A stretch of 11,194 nt of DNA from JAKPCT01 sp029553165 (GTDB lineage: Bacteria; Bacillota; UBA4882; UBA8346). The stretch lies in contig DAORZT010000073.1 in NCBI GenBank assembly GCA_035359995.1, positions 1 through 11,194 on the forward strand, given 5' to 3'. The notes beneath the pieces were generated by a model. It was not told where the DNA came from and did not search any database. It worked only from the letters and a program-made list of their open reading frames with translations. Shown in pieces: positions 1 to 7,022 of this stretch (positions within the stretch are counted from its first letter, which is position 1; each line of letters opens with the position of its first letter). The position numbers and the translations under genes are program-made.

Positions 1-37
1 TTGATAGTCAGGTCATTAACTGTTTTTAGAATAATAT

Positions 38-66
38 TTGCAGAACATTTTTGGTTTTGATACAAT
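38..66 (+). promoter_or_regulatory. Putative sigma-A promoter for the MATE gene (extended -10)
   Basis: A TACAAT -10 element (61-66, five of six consensus bases) is preceded by TG at 58-59, giving an extended -10. A weak -35, TTGCAG (38-43), lies 17 bases upstream. Transcription would begin near position 73, leaving a leader of about 60 bases before the ATG at 135. The -35 matches poorly, so the call rests on the extended -10. Bases 1-37 hold nothing else I recognise. Confidence 0.45.
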
Positions 67-134
67 AATTAAACAATCCATAATAACTCATTTTCAAAGT
101 ATTTTATATTTTAAATAATTTTTGGAGAAAGTAT

Positions 135-1552
135 ATGTTTCAATTGCTCAAAAATAAAAAATCCAGTCATCACGACTTTTATTCCACACTATTAACTTTA
201 GCATTACCCATTGCTATGCAAAATTTTATCACATCTTCACTTAATCTAATTGACAACATTATGATTGGCCGGTTAGGAGAGACAGAAATTGCTGCCGTTG
301 GCCTTGCGAACCAAATCTTCTTTCTCTTTCATCTGTTTCTATTCGGCATTAACAGTGGGGCCGCTATTTTCACCGCCCAGTTTTGGGGACAAAAGACATT
401 ATTAACATTCGAAAGGTTTTAGGCCTTTGTTTATTATCTAGCGTCTTTATCAGTACCATCTTCATGCTTCTGGTTTTAATCATTCCCGGCGAAATTATGG
501 GCATCTTCAGTAAAGACCCTTCGGTAATCCAAGAAGGCATTAACTACCTTCGTTTCGTCGCTTTCAGTTATTTATTTTATGCAATTGCTTTTGCTTATTC
601 TTCAATCCTCCGCAGTACCAAAGAAGTGTTACTGCCATTAAAAATCAACATTCTAGCAATTGGAATCAATACTTTATTTAACTATTTATTAATCTACGGT
701 ACACTGGGTTTTCCAAAAATGGGGCCGGCCGGAGCTGCTCTGGCAACAACGATCGCTCGAATCGTTGAATGTGTAACAATTGTAGGATTAATTTACCGAG
801 CTGGTTTAGCCCCGGCTGCCAGCTTCAAACAGATGGTCAATTGCAATCCTCATTTTATTGGCAATTTCTTTAAAACAACCGCACCTGTAATCATCAATGA
901 ATTTCTATGGTCATTAGGAGTCACAATGTATGCAATTGTATACTCCCGAATGGATAAAGGGATCTATGCTGCCGTTAATATTGCTTCAACCATCGAAAGG
1001 ATGGGGGTTATTCTCTTTTTTGGAATGGCCCAGGCTTGCGCAATCATGATTGGAAATGTAATTGGATCCGGTGATGAAGAAACCGCTTTTAAGTATGCAA
1101 AAAGGGCAGTATTTACCGGCCCAATGCTTGGGACTATTATCTCATTCCTTTTAATAGCTTCACGCGATCTCTTCCTGGCATTTTATCGCTTATCGCCAGA
1201 CGTCTTCCAATTAACCAAGTTGATTTTATTGGTAATCGCTTGCATTATCCCAATTAAAATATTTAATATGATCCTTATACTCGGAGTTTTTAGAAGTGGT
1301 GGCGATACCAAATTCAGTCTGTTTCTAGACACCGCCGGAATGTGGTTGATCGCTGTTCCGCTCGCGTTCCTTGCCGGTTTGGTTTGGAAACTGCCGGCTC
1401 ATGTTGTTTATATTTTGGTAGCATCGGAAGAATTATTTAAAATTGTGGTAGGAATTATGAGATTATTATCGAAGAAATGGATCAATAACGTCACACACCA
1501 ACTCCAAGATTTTAGCCCTGCATTATTACCAGATGTATCAAATTTTGAATAA
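135..1552 (+). pseudogene. MATE-family multidrug/Na+-type exporter, split by a one-base frameshift
   Basis: Polytopic inner-membrane antiporter of the MATE (NorM/DinF-like) family, which exports organic cations or metabolites using an ion gradient. Bases 135-422 encode the first 95 residues, including the typical MATE start LPIAMQNF...IDNIMIGRLGE. The rest continues in the -1 frame to 1552, ending with the family's RSGGDTKFSLFLDT region. Adding one A to the four-A run at 391-394 restores FWGQKDIINIRKVLG and a 472-residue protein, close to the usual length of about 450. No other lesion is visible in over 1 kb of downstream frame, so the break is recent, a sequencing/assembly error, or bypassed by -1 slippage. 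The start is ATG 135 with GGAG at 124-127, seven bases away. The family assignment is firm; the substrate cannot be read from sequence. The DUF4380 gene follows directly and is probably cotranscribed. Confidence 0.8.
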
Positions 1553-1573
1553 TTGGGGAGTGATCTGTGTATT

Positions 1574-2488
1574 ATGACAATTAATATTAAAAAAATTGAT
1601 TACCACAATTGGCAAAACTGTTATTCGGTCAGTGATGGCGTCGTGGAAGCCATTGTTACCAGCGATTTCGGTCCTCGAATCATCAAGTGCGGCTTTGTTG
1701 ATGGCGCAAACCTATTTGGCGAAATACCGGATTTTCCAATTATCGACCGTGTTCCAGAATGGAGAATCTATGGCGGACATCGGTTTTGGCACAGTCCGGA
1801 ATCCTGGGATCGAACTTACTTTCCTGACAATGAACCATTGCAAATAACACCAACCGCTAATGGACTCCAAATTACCCAACCGGTCGAAACCAATACCGGG
1901 ATTCAAAAAAGAATCATCATTAGTTTAAATGACCAACATATCTTTACTGTAGAGCACCAGTTTACAAATCACGGACTTTGGACAATCGAATTAGCACCCT
2001 GGCCTTTAAGTGTTATGAGCACTGGTGGCACAGCCATTATTCCACAACCGCGAGAAGGTGATCCGGATGGATTCATTCCCAGTCGAATAATTTCAGTATG
2101 GCCTTATGCCAAAATGAACGATCCCCGGGTTACGTGGGGCGAGAACTACATCTTTGTCAAACAGGATCCTAATAACGAAACCCGTTTTAAATTTGGAATT
2201 ACTGTTCCCGATGGTTGGTTAGCTTATCTCAATTATGGCAATCTCTTCGTAAAACAGTTTAGTTTTATTAACAACGCCCCGTACCCCGATGGTGGTGTTA
2301 ATGCCGCAATTTTTACCAATAAGTATTTTCTGGAACTGGAATCCTTAGGTCCATTAACCAAAATGGCTCCCAATGATACATTATCATTTACTGAAAGATG
2401 GAGCTTACATAAGACTGATTTAACTACTGTTACCGAAGAAACTGTTGAACAGACCATCTTACCATTGATTAAAAAACTCCAACCATAA
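1574..2488 (+). CDS. DUF4380 domain protein (galactose-mutarotase-like fold)
   Basis: A 304-residue soluble protein with no signal peptide or membrane segment. It looks like a DUF4380 family member, related in fold to aldose 1-epimerase and other carbohydrate-binding beta-sandwich proteins. Landmarks are DFGPRI near residue 31, GGHRFWHSPE at 67-76, APWPLSVM at 141-148, ELESLGP at 254-260 and a terminal ERW at 274-276. I chose ATG 1574 because GGGGAG at 1555-1560 lies upstream, although its 13-base spacing is long; a TTG at 1553 would add seven residues but has no ribosome binding site. The gene starts just after the MATE stop at 1552, so translational coupling is likely. No substrate is known for the family; a role in binding or modifying a sugar is inference from fold. 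The 3' end lies 8 bases from the convergent reductase gene and no terminator is visible. Confidence 0.8.
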   Translation: MTINIKKIDYHNWQNCYSVSDGVVEAIVTSDFGPRIIKCGFVDGANLFGEIPDFPIIDRVPEWRIYGGHRFWHSPESWDRTYFPDNEPLQITPTANGLQITQPVETNTGIQKRIIISLNDQHIFTVEHQFTNHGLWTIELAPWPLSVMSTGGTAIIPQPREGDPDGFIPSRIISVWPYAKMNDPRVTWGENYIFVKQDPNNETRFKFGITVPDGWLAYLNYGNLFVKQFSFINNAPYPDGGVNAAIFTNKYFLELESLGPLTKMAPNDTLSFTERWSLHKTDLTTVTEETVEQTILPLIKKLQP

Positions 2489-2496
2489 AATGATAA

Positions 2497-3435
2497 TTAA
2501 CTGTTTACCAGACATTCATTCGGATACTTATTGACTAAATATTCCCAGGCTTTAATCGCTGCTTTGGCACCCTCGCCGGCAGCGATTATGATTTGCTTTT
2601 CAGGTACTGAGGATACATCACCGGCCGCAAATAATCCCGGAACACTGGTCCGGCAATAACAATCAATTTTGATTTCATGTTGTTCGTTACGTTCAACTGT
2701 TTCGTCAACAAAATCAGTATTTGGATCCAGCCCAATCTCAATAAATACTCCTTGAACCGGTAGTTCAAACCGTTTTTTGGTGTCAGCCGTTTCAACAACC
2801 ACACTTTCAACGTTTTTTGTCCCTTTAATCTCAATAACACTATGTTTCAGATATGCCTTCAGTTGAGCAATTGCTTTTATTCGTTCTGCCAATATCGCAT
2901 CGGCAGTCAAGTCAGTTAAGGAAATCAAATGGATCTCGCTGGCATAATTCGCCAGATCAAGTGCTGCTTTCACTGCGGAATTCCCACCGCCAACAATGGC
3001 AACCGGTACATCTCTAAATAACGGACCATCACAGGTCGAGCAATAACTGACCCCTTTATTACGAAATTCTTTCTCTCCCGGAACATTCAAAGTTTTTGGT
3101 TTTTTCCCCGAACAGATAATTACCGCCCGGGATTTCAGCTGTTCTGCCTGATCCGTCTCTACAACAAACAAATCTTCCTCTCGCCGTAGTACTTTTACTC
3201 CTGCTTGCTTCTCTGCCAAATGGTGTTGCTCTAGCTGCTCTTCAAATTTATCCATCAATGCCTGGCCGTCAATCTCTTCAAATCCCATATAATTTTCGAT
3301 ATCGGTAGTCCAATTTACTTGTCCCCCAACATCTTTACTGACAATGATCGTCTTCAACCCTTTGCGAACTGCAAAGACTCCCGCAGTCATACCTGCCGGA
3401 CCGGCGCCAATGATTATCAAGTCATAGATTTCCAT
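2497..3435 (-). CDS. AhpF-like (NADH-type) thioredoxin reductase flavoprotein
   Basis: A 312-residue cytoplasmic FAD-dependent pyridine nucleotide-disulfide oxidoreductase of the low-molecular-weight thioredoxin reductase class. It carries the FAD-binding GAGPAG at residues 10-15, the redox disulfide CSTC at 132-135 (CSTCDGPLFR), the nucleotide-binding GGGNSA at 149-154 and the second FAD motif GLFAAGDVS near 267. The NADPH-selecting HRRxxxRA of classical TrxB is absent: the matching stretch reads HLISLTDLTADAIL. This, with GVFIEIGLDPNT and KQIIIAAGEGAKAA, resembles the C-terminal half of AhpF, which prefers NADH. The thioredoxin-like N-terminal domain of AhpF is missing and is probably supplied by the adjacent glutaredoxin. 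ATG 3435 is preferred over GTG 3444 because AAGGGTGG sits correctly before 3435 but would abut 3444. Likely substrates are peroxiredoxins or other disulfide proteins. Confidence 0.92.
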   Translation of the reverse strand: MEIYDLIIIGAGPAGMTAGVFAVRKGLKTIIVSKDVGGQVNWTTDIENYMGFEEIDGQALMDKFEEQLEQHHLAEKQAGVKVLRREEDLFVVETDQAEQLKSRAVIICSGKKPKTLNVPGEKEFRNKGVSYCSTCDGPLFRDVPVAIVGGGNSAVKAALDLANYASEIHLISLTDLTADAILAERIKAIAQLKAYLKHSVIEIKGTKNVESVVVETADTKKRFELPVQGVFIEIGLDPNTDFVDETVERNEQHEIKIDCYCRTSVPGLFAAGDVSSVPEKQIIIAAGEGAKAAIKAWEYLVNKYPNECLVNS

Positions 3436-3462
3436 GAATACCACCCTTTAAGGTTTACCATT

Positions 3463-3693
3463 TTACTGTAAAATACGATCGATCTGTTCCGGATTATATC
3501 CAATCACATATTGCTCCCCTTTCATCAAAACCGGAACACTTCTTTGCCCGGTTAGATCAACCATCTTCATCGCTGCATTATAATCTTCCGAAACATCAAT
3601 CTCTTGATAACCTACTCCTTTTTCATCAAGATAGTCTTTGAGCTTAGTACACCATGGACAAGACGGTGAGGTATATATTACTACTTCACTCAT
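3463..3693 (-). CDS. Glutaredoxin-like / NrdH-type redox protein
   Basis: A 76-residue thioredoxin-fold electron carrier. It has the redox-active CPWC at residues 12-15 and the cis-proline loop SVPV at 52-55, followed by GYNPEQID, where glutaredoxin-like and NrdH proteins carry their thiol-partner groove. The size fits the small glutaredoxin/NrdH group. ATG 3693 has an excellent AAGGAGGA seven bases upstream. It is the first gene of a two-gene operon, ending 27 bases before the AhpF-like reductase start. This mirrors the glutaredoxin homologue plus NADH-dependent reductase pair (Cp9/Cp34) described in Clostridium pasteurianum, where the pair reduces an AhpC-type peroxiredoxin. That this protein takes electrons from the neighbouring flavoprotein is inference from synteny. 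No ribonucleotide reductase genes are nearby to support a true NrdH role. Confidence 0.92.
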   Translation of the reverse strand: MSEVVIYTSPSCPWCTKLKDYLDEKGVGYQEIDVSEDYNAAMKMVDLTGQRSVPVLMKGEQYVIGYNPEQIDRILQ

Positions 3694-3738
3694 AAGGCTT
3701 TCCTCCTTAATTCAATTTTCATTAGTGTTTCCATTTAT

Positions 3739-3750
3739 GATAAATTTATC
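3739..3750. promoter_or_regulatory. 12-bp perfect palindrome upstream of the glutaredoxin operon
   Basis: GATAAATTTATC reads identically on both strands and lies about 45 bases upstream of the glutaredoxin start codon, where its promoter should be. On the minus strand the overlapping TATCAT could serve as a -10, but no good -35 is visible. The site is AT-rich and does not fit the Fur/PerR 7-1-7 consensus exactly, so it may be an operator or chance. Confidence 0.25.
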
Positions 3751-3760
3751 TCATTTAAAT

Positions 3761-3785
3761 AAAAAAAATGCAGTTTTCTGCATTT
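3761..3785 (-). terminator. Rho-independent terminator of the rpmE...TolB-like gene run
   Basis: On the minus strand an 8-bp perfect stem, AAATGCAG/CTGCATTT (arms 3778-3785 and 3766-3773), closes on a four-base loop and runs directly into eight T residues (complement of 3761-3768). It starts 18 bases after the stop of the beta-propeller gene (3804). It separates that transcript from the glutaredoxin operon downstream on the same strand. Confidence 0.8.
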
Positions 3786-3803
3786 CTAATCAAAACCATA
3801 TTT

Positions 3804-4997
3804 CTAATCAAACCATTGAGCCCATTCGGTGATTCCCTCGTCTGGTGAAACCTGTTTCAGGTTTTCACCACGATGGTCCATAACATAAAGTTGAAACAAC
3901 TGATTATCCCGGTTCGATAAAAATAAAATCTGTTTCCCCGAAGGCGACCACTGTGGGTATTGGTTTTCTCCCTGACTTTCAGTTACAATTCTGCTTTTAC
4001 CGGTTTCGGTTGCATAACTTATTATTGCGCTCCTGGTCGGTAATCCGTATGGCAAGTATTCAAAGAGCAACTCCCTGGCATCATGAGACCAATTCGGACG
4101 AAATCCTTCTGACCACGGATTACTGAAAAACAACTTGGCAAATACTTGTTCCTTAATCAGTTTTAATTCATCGGTTCCAATGAAATAGGTATATAACGAA
4201 TAAAAACCTCCATTATTATTAACTTCCTTGGCATAAAATGCAATCTTTCCTGAATCCGGCGCCCAAACCGGAAGTTCCGGTATTACAGTCAAGTTGCGCG
4301 GGAGTCGCCATTGAACTTTGAATTTATTACCATCTTTGACCTCAACAATTATTTCAAAACGATTCTTTGCCGCATGTTTAACTTTAACCCGGTTTAAACC
4401 GTTAGGACTAATACTACTAATTTCATTGGCTGTCGATCTGACAAAGTTAAATGCCTGGTCTAATCGCCGAATGTTATTGTCACTCAAATCAATGATATAA
4501 TAGTTAATCGAATAAGTGTCTTTGGCCAGGATTAATGCTTGAGCCAGTTCATCAGTATTTTCAAGAAAATTGATACTGATATTCTTCTCTTTAAATGTAG
4601 CAATCCATTCGCCTTTTTGATTGTTTAAACTAAACCGATACAACTGCTGATCACAGAAGTAAAAAATGTATTTATTATCAGAAAAAACCTCCAGTTCTTT
4701 GCCGGAGATTATTTTAACCAAGCTTAACCCATTATTATCGGTATAATATAAAGTTTTCTCTTCACCGGTTACCTGTACAAACAGAATAGCTTCTCCAAAA
4801 AATCCTGATTCCTTTTGAGGCAGCGTTTCAGCTGTAACCATTACATTACTCAACAAGAAAATTAGAGTCAGCAGGACAAGCGGCAACAGCCGTTTTAAAC
4901 AACTGCAAACACACACACGATTGGGATGTCTTCTTCCAGAAGGTATTACTGTTATTTCCTTGATGGTCGCTGACAGATAATCGAAAAGCGCTCGCAT
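3804..4997 (-). CDS. Exported TolB-like beta-propeller (PD40/WD40-like) protein
   Basis: A 397-residue protein with one hydrophobic segment at residues 37-55, preceded by a long basic region (GRRHPNR...CLKR). VTA at 54-56 is a possible signal peptidase I site, so the product is secreted or membrane-anchored. The mature part is beta-rich and holds PD40-type propeller repeats with the signature W(A/S)PDG-like turn: VWAPDSGKIAF (244-254), NWSHDARELLF (302-312) and QWSPSGKQILFLSN (349-362). Such repeats occur in TolB and in periplasmic scaffold or hydrolase-associated domains, but no catalytic domain or lipobox is seen. ATG 4997 has GGAG eight bases upstream; a GTG at codon 28 is an alternative that would shorten the unusual N-terminal region. 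It lies 76 bases after prmC with no hairpin between and ends at a strong terminator. Its role is unknown. Confidence 0.82.
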   Translation of the reverse strand: MRALFDYLSATIKEITVIPSGRRHPNRVCVCSCLKRLLPLVLLTLIFLLSNVMVTAETLPQKESGFFGEAILFVQVTGEEKTLYYTDNNGLSLVKIISGKELEVFSDNKYIFYFCDQQLYRFSLNNQKGEWIATFKEKNISINFLENTDELAQALILAKDTYSINYYIIDLSDNNIRRLDQAFNFVRSTANEISSISPNGLNRVKVKHAAKNRFEIIVEVKDGNKFKVQWRLPRNLTVIPELPVWAPDSGKIAFYAKEVNNNGGFYSLYTYFIGTDELKLIKEQVFAKLFFSNPWSEGFRPNWSHDARELLFEYLPYGLPTRSAIISYATETGKSRIVTESQGENQYPQWSPSGKQILFLSNRDNQLFQLYVMDHRGENLKQVSPDEGITEWAQWFD

Positions 4998-5073
4998 CTA
5001 ATTCACTCCATATTATTGGGCATTAACATTTAGTTCGCTATTTGCAGTTATCTTCCTCTAACCAATTTTTATA

Positions 5074-5937
5074 TTATTTTGTCAGTTTTCCAATAATTAT
5101 CCGTTCGAGGCCTGCCAAGTCTTCATGGCACTCACATTCAAACCCATGCCCTGTGAATATTTGGATCAATGGTTCCCGTTGATCAAAGCCATGTTCTACC
5201 GCTAAAATACCGTGTTGTTTCAGACATACTGCGGCCTGAGCAATTAGGCTGCGATAAGGGGCTAGTCCGTCAACACCACCATCCAACGCTAAGACCGGCT
5301 CCCGTTGGACCTCAACCTGGAGTTTTTTGAGCTCTGTAGTGGGAATATACGGCGGATTGGCAACAATCAAATCTACCTTTACTGATTTTGATAATAACGG
5401 CTGTAATAAATCGCCTTCAATAAACTCGATTCGCTCTTGTACTCCAAGATTTCCGGCATTTTTAGCCGCAACCGCTATTGCTGCCGTAGAGATATCAATC
5501 GCACGCCAATTGCTTTCAGGAATTAATTTGGCTAACGAGACAGCAATCACTCCACTGCCCGTACCGACATCGACCCCACTTAAATCCGGCAAATTTTTAA
5601 CCCGGTCGTATACCAACTCCACAAGTAACTCTGTTTCAGGACGTGGAATTAAAACTGATTCATTTACTGTAAACTCCCAACTTAAGAAAGCCTTGGTCCC
5701 GGTTAAATATGCTAATGGCCAGCCTTGAACCCGCTTAACAATCATCTCGCGATAATTATTAATTTCAGCCGGTAATAAAGGGCGGTCCCAATCGGAATAT
5801 AATTTAACCCTAGGAAGCTTTAACACCGCAGCTAACATCAAGTCTGCTTCAAGCCTAGGGTTCGGGATTGATTTTTCTGCTAAATAAGTAGTTGTTTTAG
5901 CAAGAATTGTTCCAATTGTCAAATTATTGGTCGACAT
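5074..5937 (-). CDS. prmC: Peptide chain release factor N5-glutamine methyltransferase PrmC
   Basis: A 287-residue cytoplasmic SAM-dependent methyltransferase that methylates the glutamine of the GGQ motif of release factors RF1 and RF2, raising their peptide-release activity. The N-terminal helical domain (about 1-85) precedes the substrate-proximal IPRPETE at 97-103, the SAM-binding motif DVGTGSG at 123-129, and the catalytic NPPY at 184-187 in VANPPYIP. The full length matches the family. Its start overlaps the 3' end of prfA by 14 bases, with GAGG seven bases before the ATG inside the prfA coding sequence. The enzyme and its substrate are therefore translationally coupled, as in many bacteria. 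Confidence 0.97.
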   Translation of the reverse strand: MSTNNLTIGTILAKTTTYLAEKSIPNPRLEADLMLAAVLKLPRVKLYSDWDRPLLPAEINNYREMIVKRVQGWPLAYLTGTKAFLSWEFTVNESVLIPRPETELLVELVYDRVKNLPDLSGVDVGTGSGVIAVSLAKLIPESNWRAIDISTAAIAVAAKNAGNLGVQERIEFIEGDLLQPLLSKSVKVDLIVANPPYIPTTELKKLQVEVQREPVLALDGGVDGLAPYRSLIAQAAVCLKQHGILAVEHGFDQREPLIQIFTGHGFECECHEDLAGLERIIIGKLTK

Positions 5938-6991
5938 TTTTAAGCCTCTCAGCCTGATCAGCAGTTATTAATGGGTTGATTACTTCATCCAGATTACCAT
6001 CAATAATTGAATCTAAATGATATAAAGTTAAATTAATCCGATGATCAGTCAACCGGTTTTGCGGGAAGTTATAAGTCCGGATCCGCTCACTGCGATCCCC
6101 GGAACCAACCATGCTCCGCCTTGCTTCAGCTTGTTCTTGCTGCTGCTCACTTTGAAACTTGTCAAGCAATCTTGCCCGCAAGACTTTCATTGCTTTCTCT
6201 TTATTCTTTAATTGTGACTTTTCATCCTGGCACACGACCACCAAACCGGTTGGCAGATGAGTTATTCTCACTGCTGAATCAGTAGTATTAACCGACTGTC
6301 CTCCATGACCACCGGAACGAAACACATCAACCCGGAGATCATTGGGATTGATCTCCACGTCGACCTCTTCGGCTTCGACCAAAATCGCTACTGTCGCTGC
6401 TGATGTATGGATCCGTCCTCCGGCTTCGGTCTCCGGAACCCGTTGTACCCGGTGGACACCGCTTTCAAATTTCAGTTTACTGTAAACCTGATTACCTTCG
6501 ACCGTAAAAATAATCTCTTTAAATCCACCAAGATCTGATTCATTCGCGCTCAAAATCTCCAGTTTCCAGCCGTTACTCTCTGCATATCGGGCATACATGC
6601 GAAAAAGATCACCTGCAAACAAAGCCGCTTCATCGCCACCGGTACCGGCACGGATCTCAACAATAACGTTCTTATCATCGTTGGGATCCTTTGGCAGCAA
6701 TAATATCCGAAGCTTCTCGGTCAACTCACTTTGTTTGGCTTTAAGAATGGTAATCTCTTCTTTTAAAAACAGCGCCGCTTCCCCGGATTCAACCGTTAAC
6801 ATCTCCTCCGCAGTCGTCAGATCGGCTTCCACTTGTTTATAGACTTGATACGTCTCCACCAGCTCACTCAATGCCGCATGTGCTTTGGCTAACTTTTGAA
6901 ATTGATTTTGGTCTGCTATAACATTCGGATCACTTAATTGCATGCTTAATTCATGATATTTCTCTTCAATTGCAGCTAACTTATCGATCAT
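5924..6991 (-). CDS. prfA: Peptide chain release factor 1 (RF1)
   Basis: A 355-residue class I release factor that recognises UAA and UAG in the ribosomal A site and triggers hydrolysis of peptidyl-tRNA. The catalytic GGQ is at residues 230-232 (RSGGHGGQSVN), and the codon-recognition PxT tripeptide is P186-E187-T188 in RVPETEAGGRIHTSA. The PxT form, not the SPF of RF2, identifies RF1. The N-terminal coiled-coil helices (about 1-100) and EIRAGTGGDEA (112-122) are typical. A stop codon lies two codons upstream of ATG 6991, fixing the start, although the nearest purine-rich site (GGGG at 7003-7006) is weak and 11 bases away. The gene follows yqhQ by 31 bases and overlaps its modifying enzyme gene prmC. 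Confidence 0.98.
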   Translation of the reverse strand: MIDKLAAIEEKYHELSMQLSDPNVIADQNQFQKLAKAHAALSELVETYQVYKQVEADLTTAEEMLTVESGEAALFLKEEITILKAKQSELTEKLRILLLPKDPNDDKNVIVEIRAGTGGDEAALFAGDLFRMYARYAESNGWKLEILSANESDLGGFKEIIFTVEGNQVYSKLKFESGVHRVQRVPETEAGGRIHTSAATVAILVEAEEVDVEINPNDLRVDVFRSGGHGGQSVNTTDSAVRITHLPTGLVVVCQDEKSQLKNKEKAMKVLRARLLDKFQSEQQQEQAEARRSMVGSGDRSERIRTYNFPQNRLTDHRINLTLYHLDSIIDGNLDEVINPLITADQAERLKNVDQ

Positions 6992-7022
6992 CTGTTACAT
7001 TACCCCAAACTACCTTCAGTAT

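Noticed and set aside
389..397. Programmed -1 ribosomal frameshift signal in the MATE gene
   Set aside because: A CAA AAG is not a standard slippery heptamer and no strong downstream stem or upstream Shine-Dalgarno stimulator was seen; an indel is simpler.
1553..1573. TTG at 1553 as the start of the DUF4380 protein
   Set aside because: The purine-rich site GGGGAG lies inside the extension and none lies before it; ATG 1574 fits better.
3638..3832. Plus-strand frame across the glutaredoxin 5' region
   Set aside because: Antisense to the glutaredoxin start and its promoter region, and runs through the terminator hairpin; no protein-like features.
5327..5728. Plus-strand open frame of 133 codons opposite prmC
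   Set aside because: Lies wholly antisense to a firmly identified gene and shows no domain or ribosome binding site.
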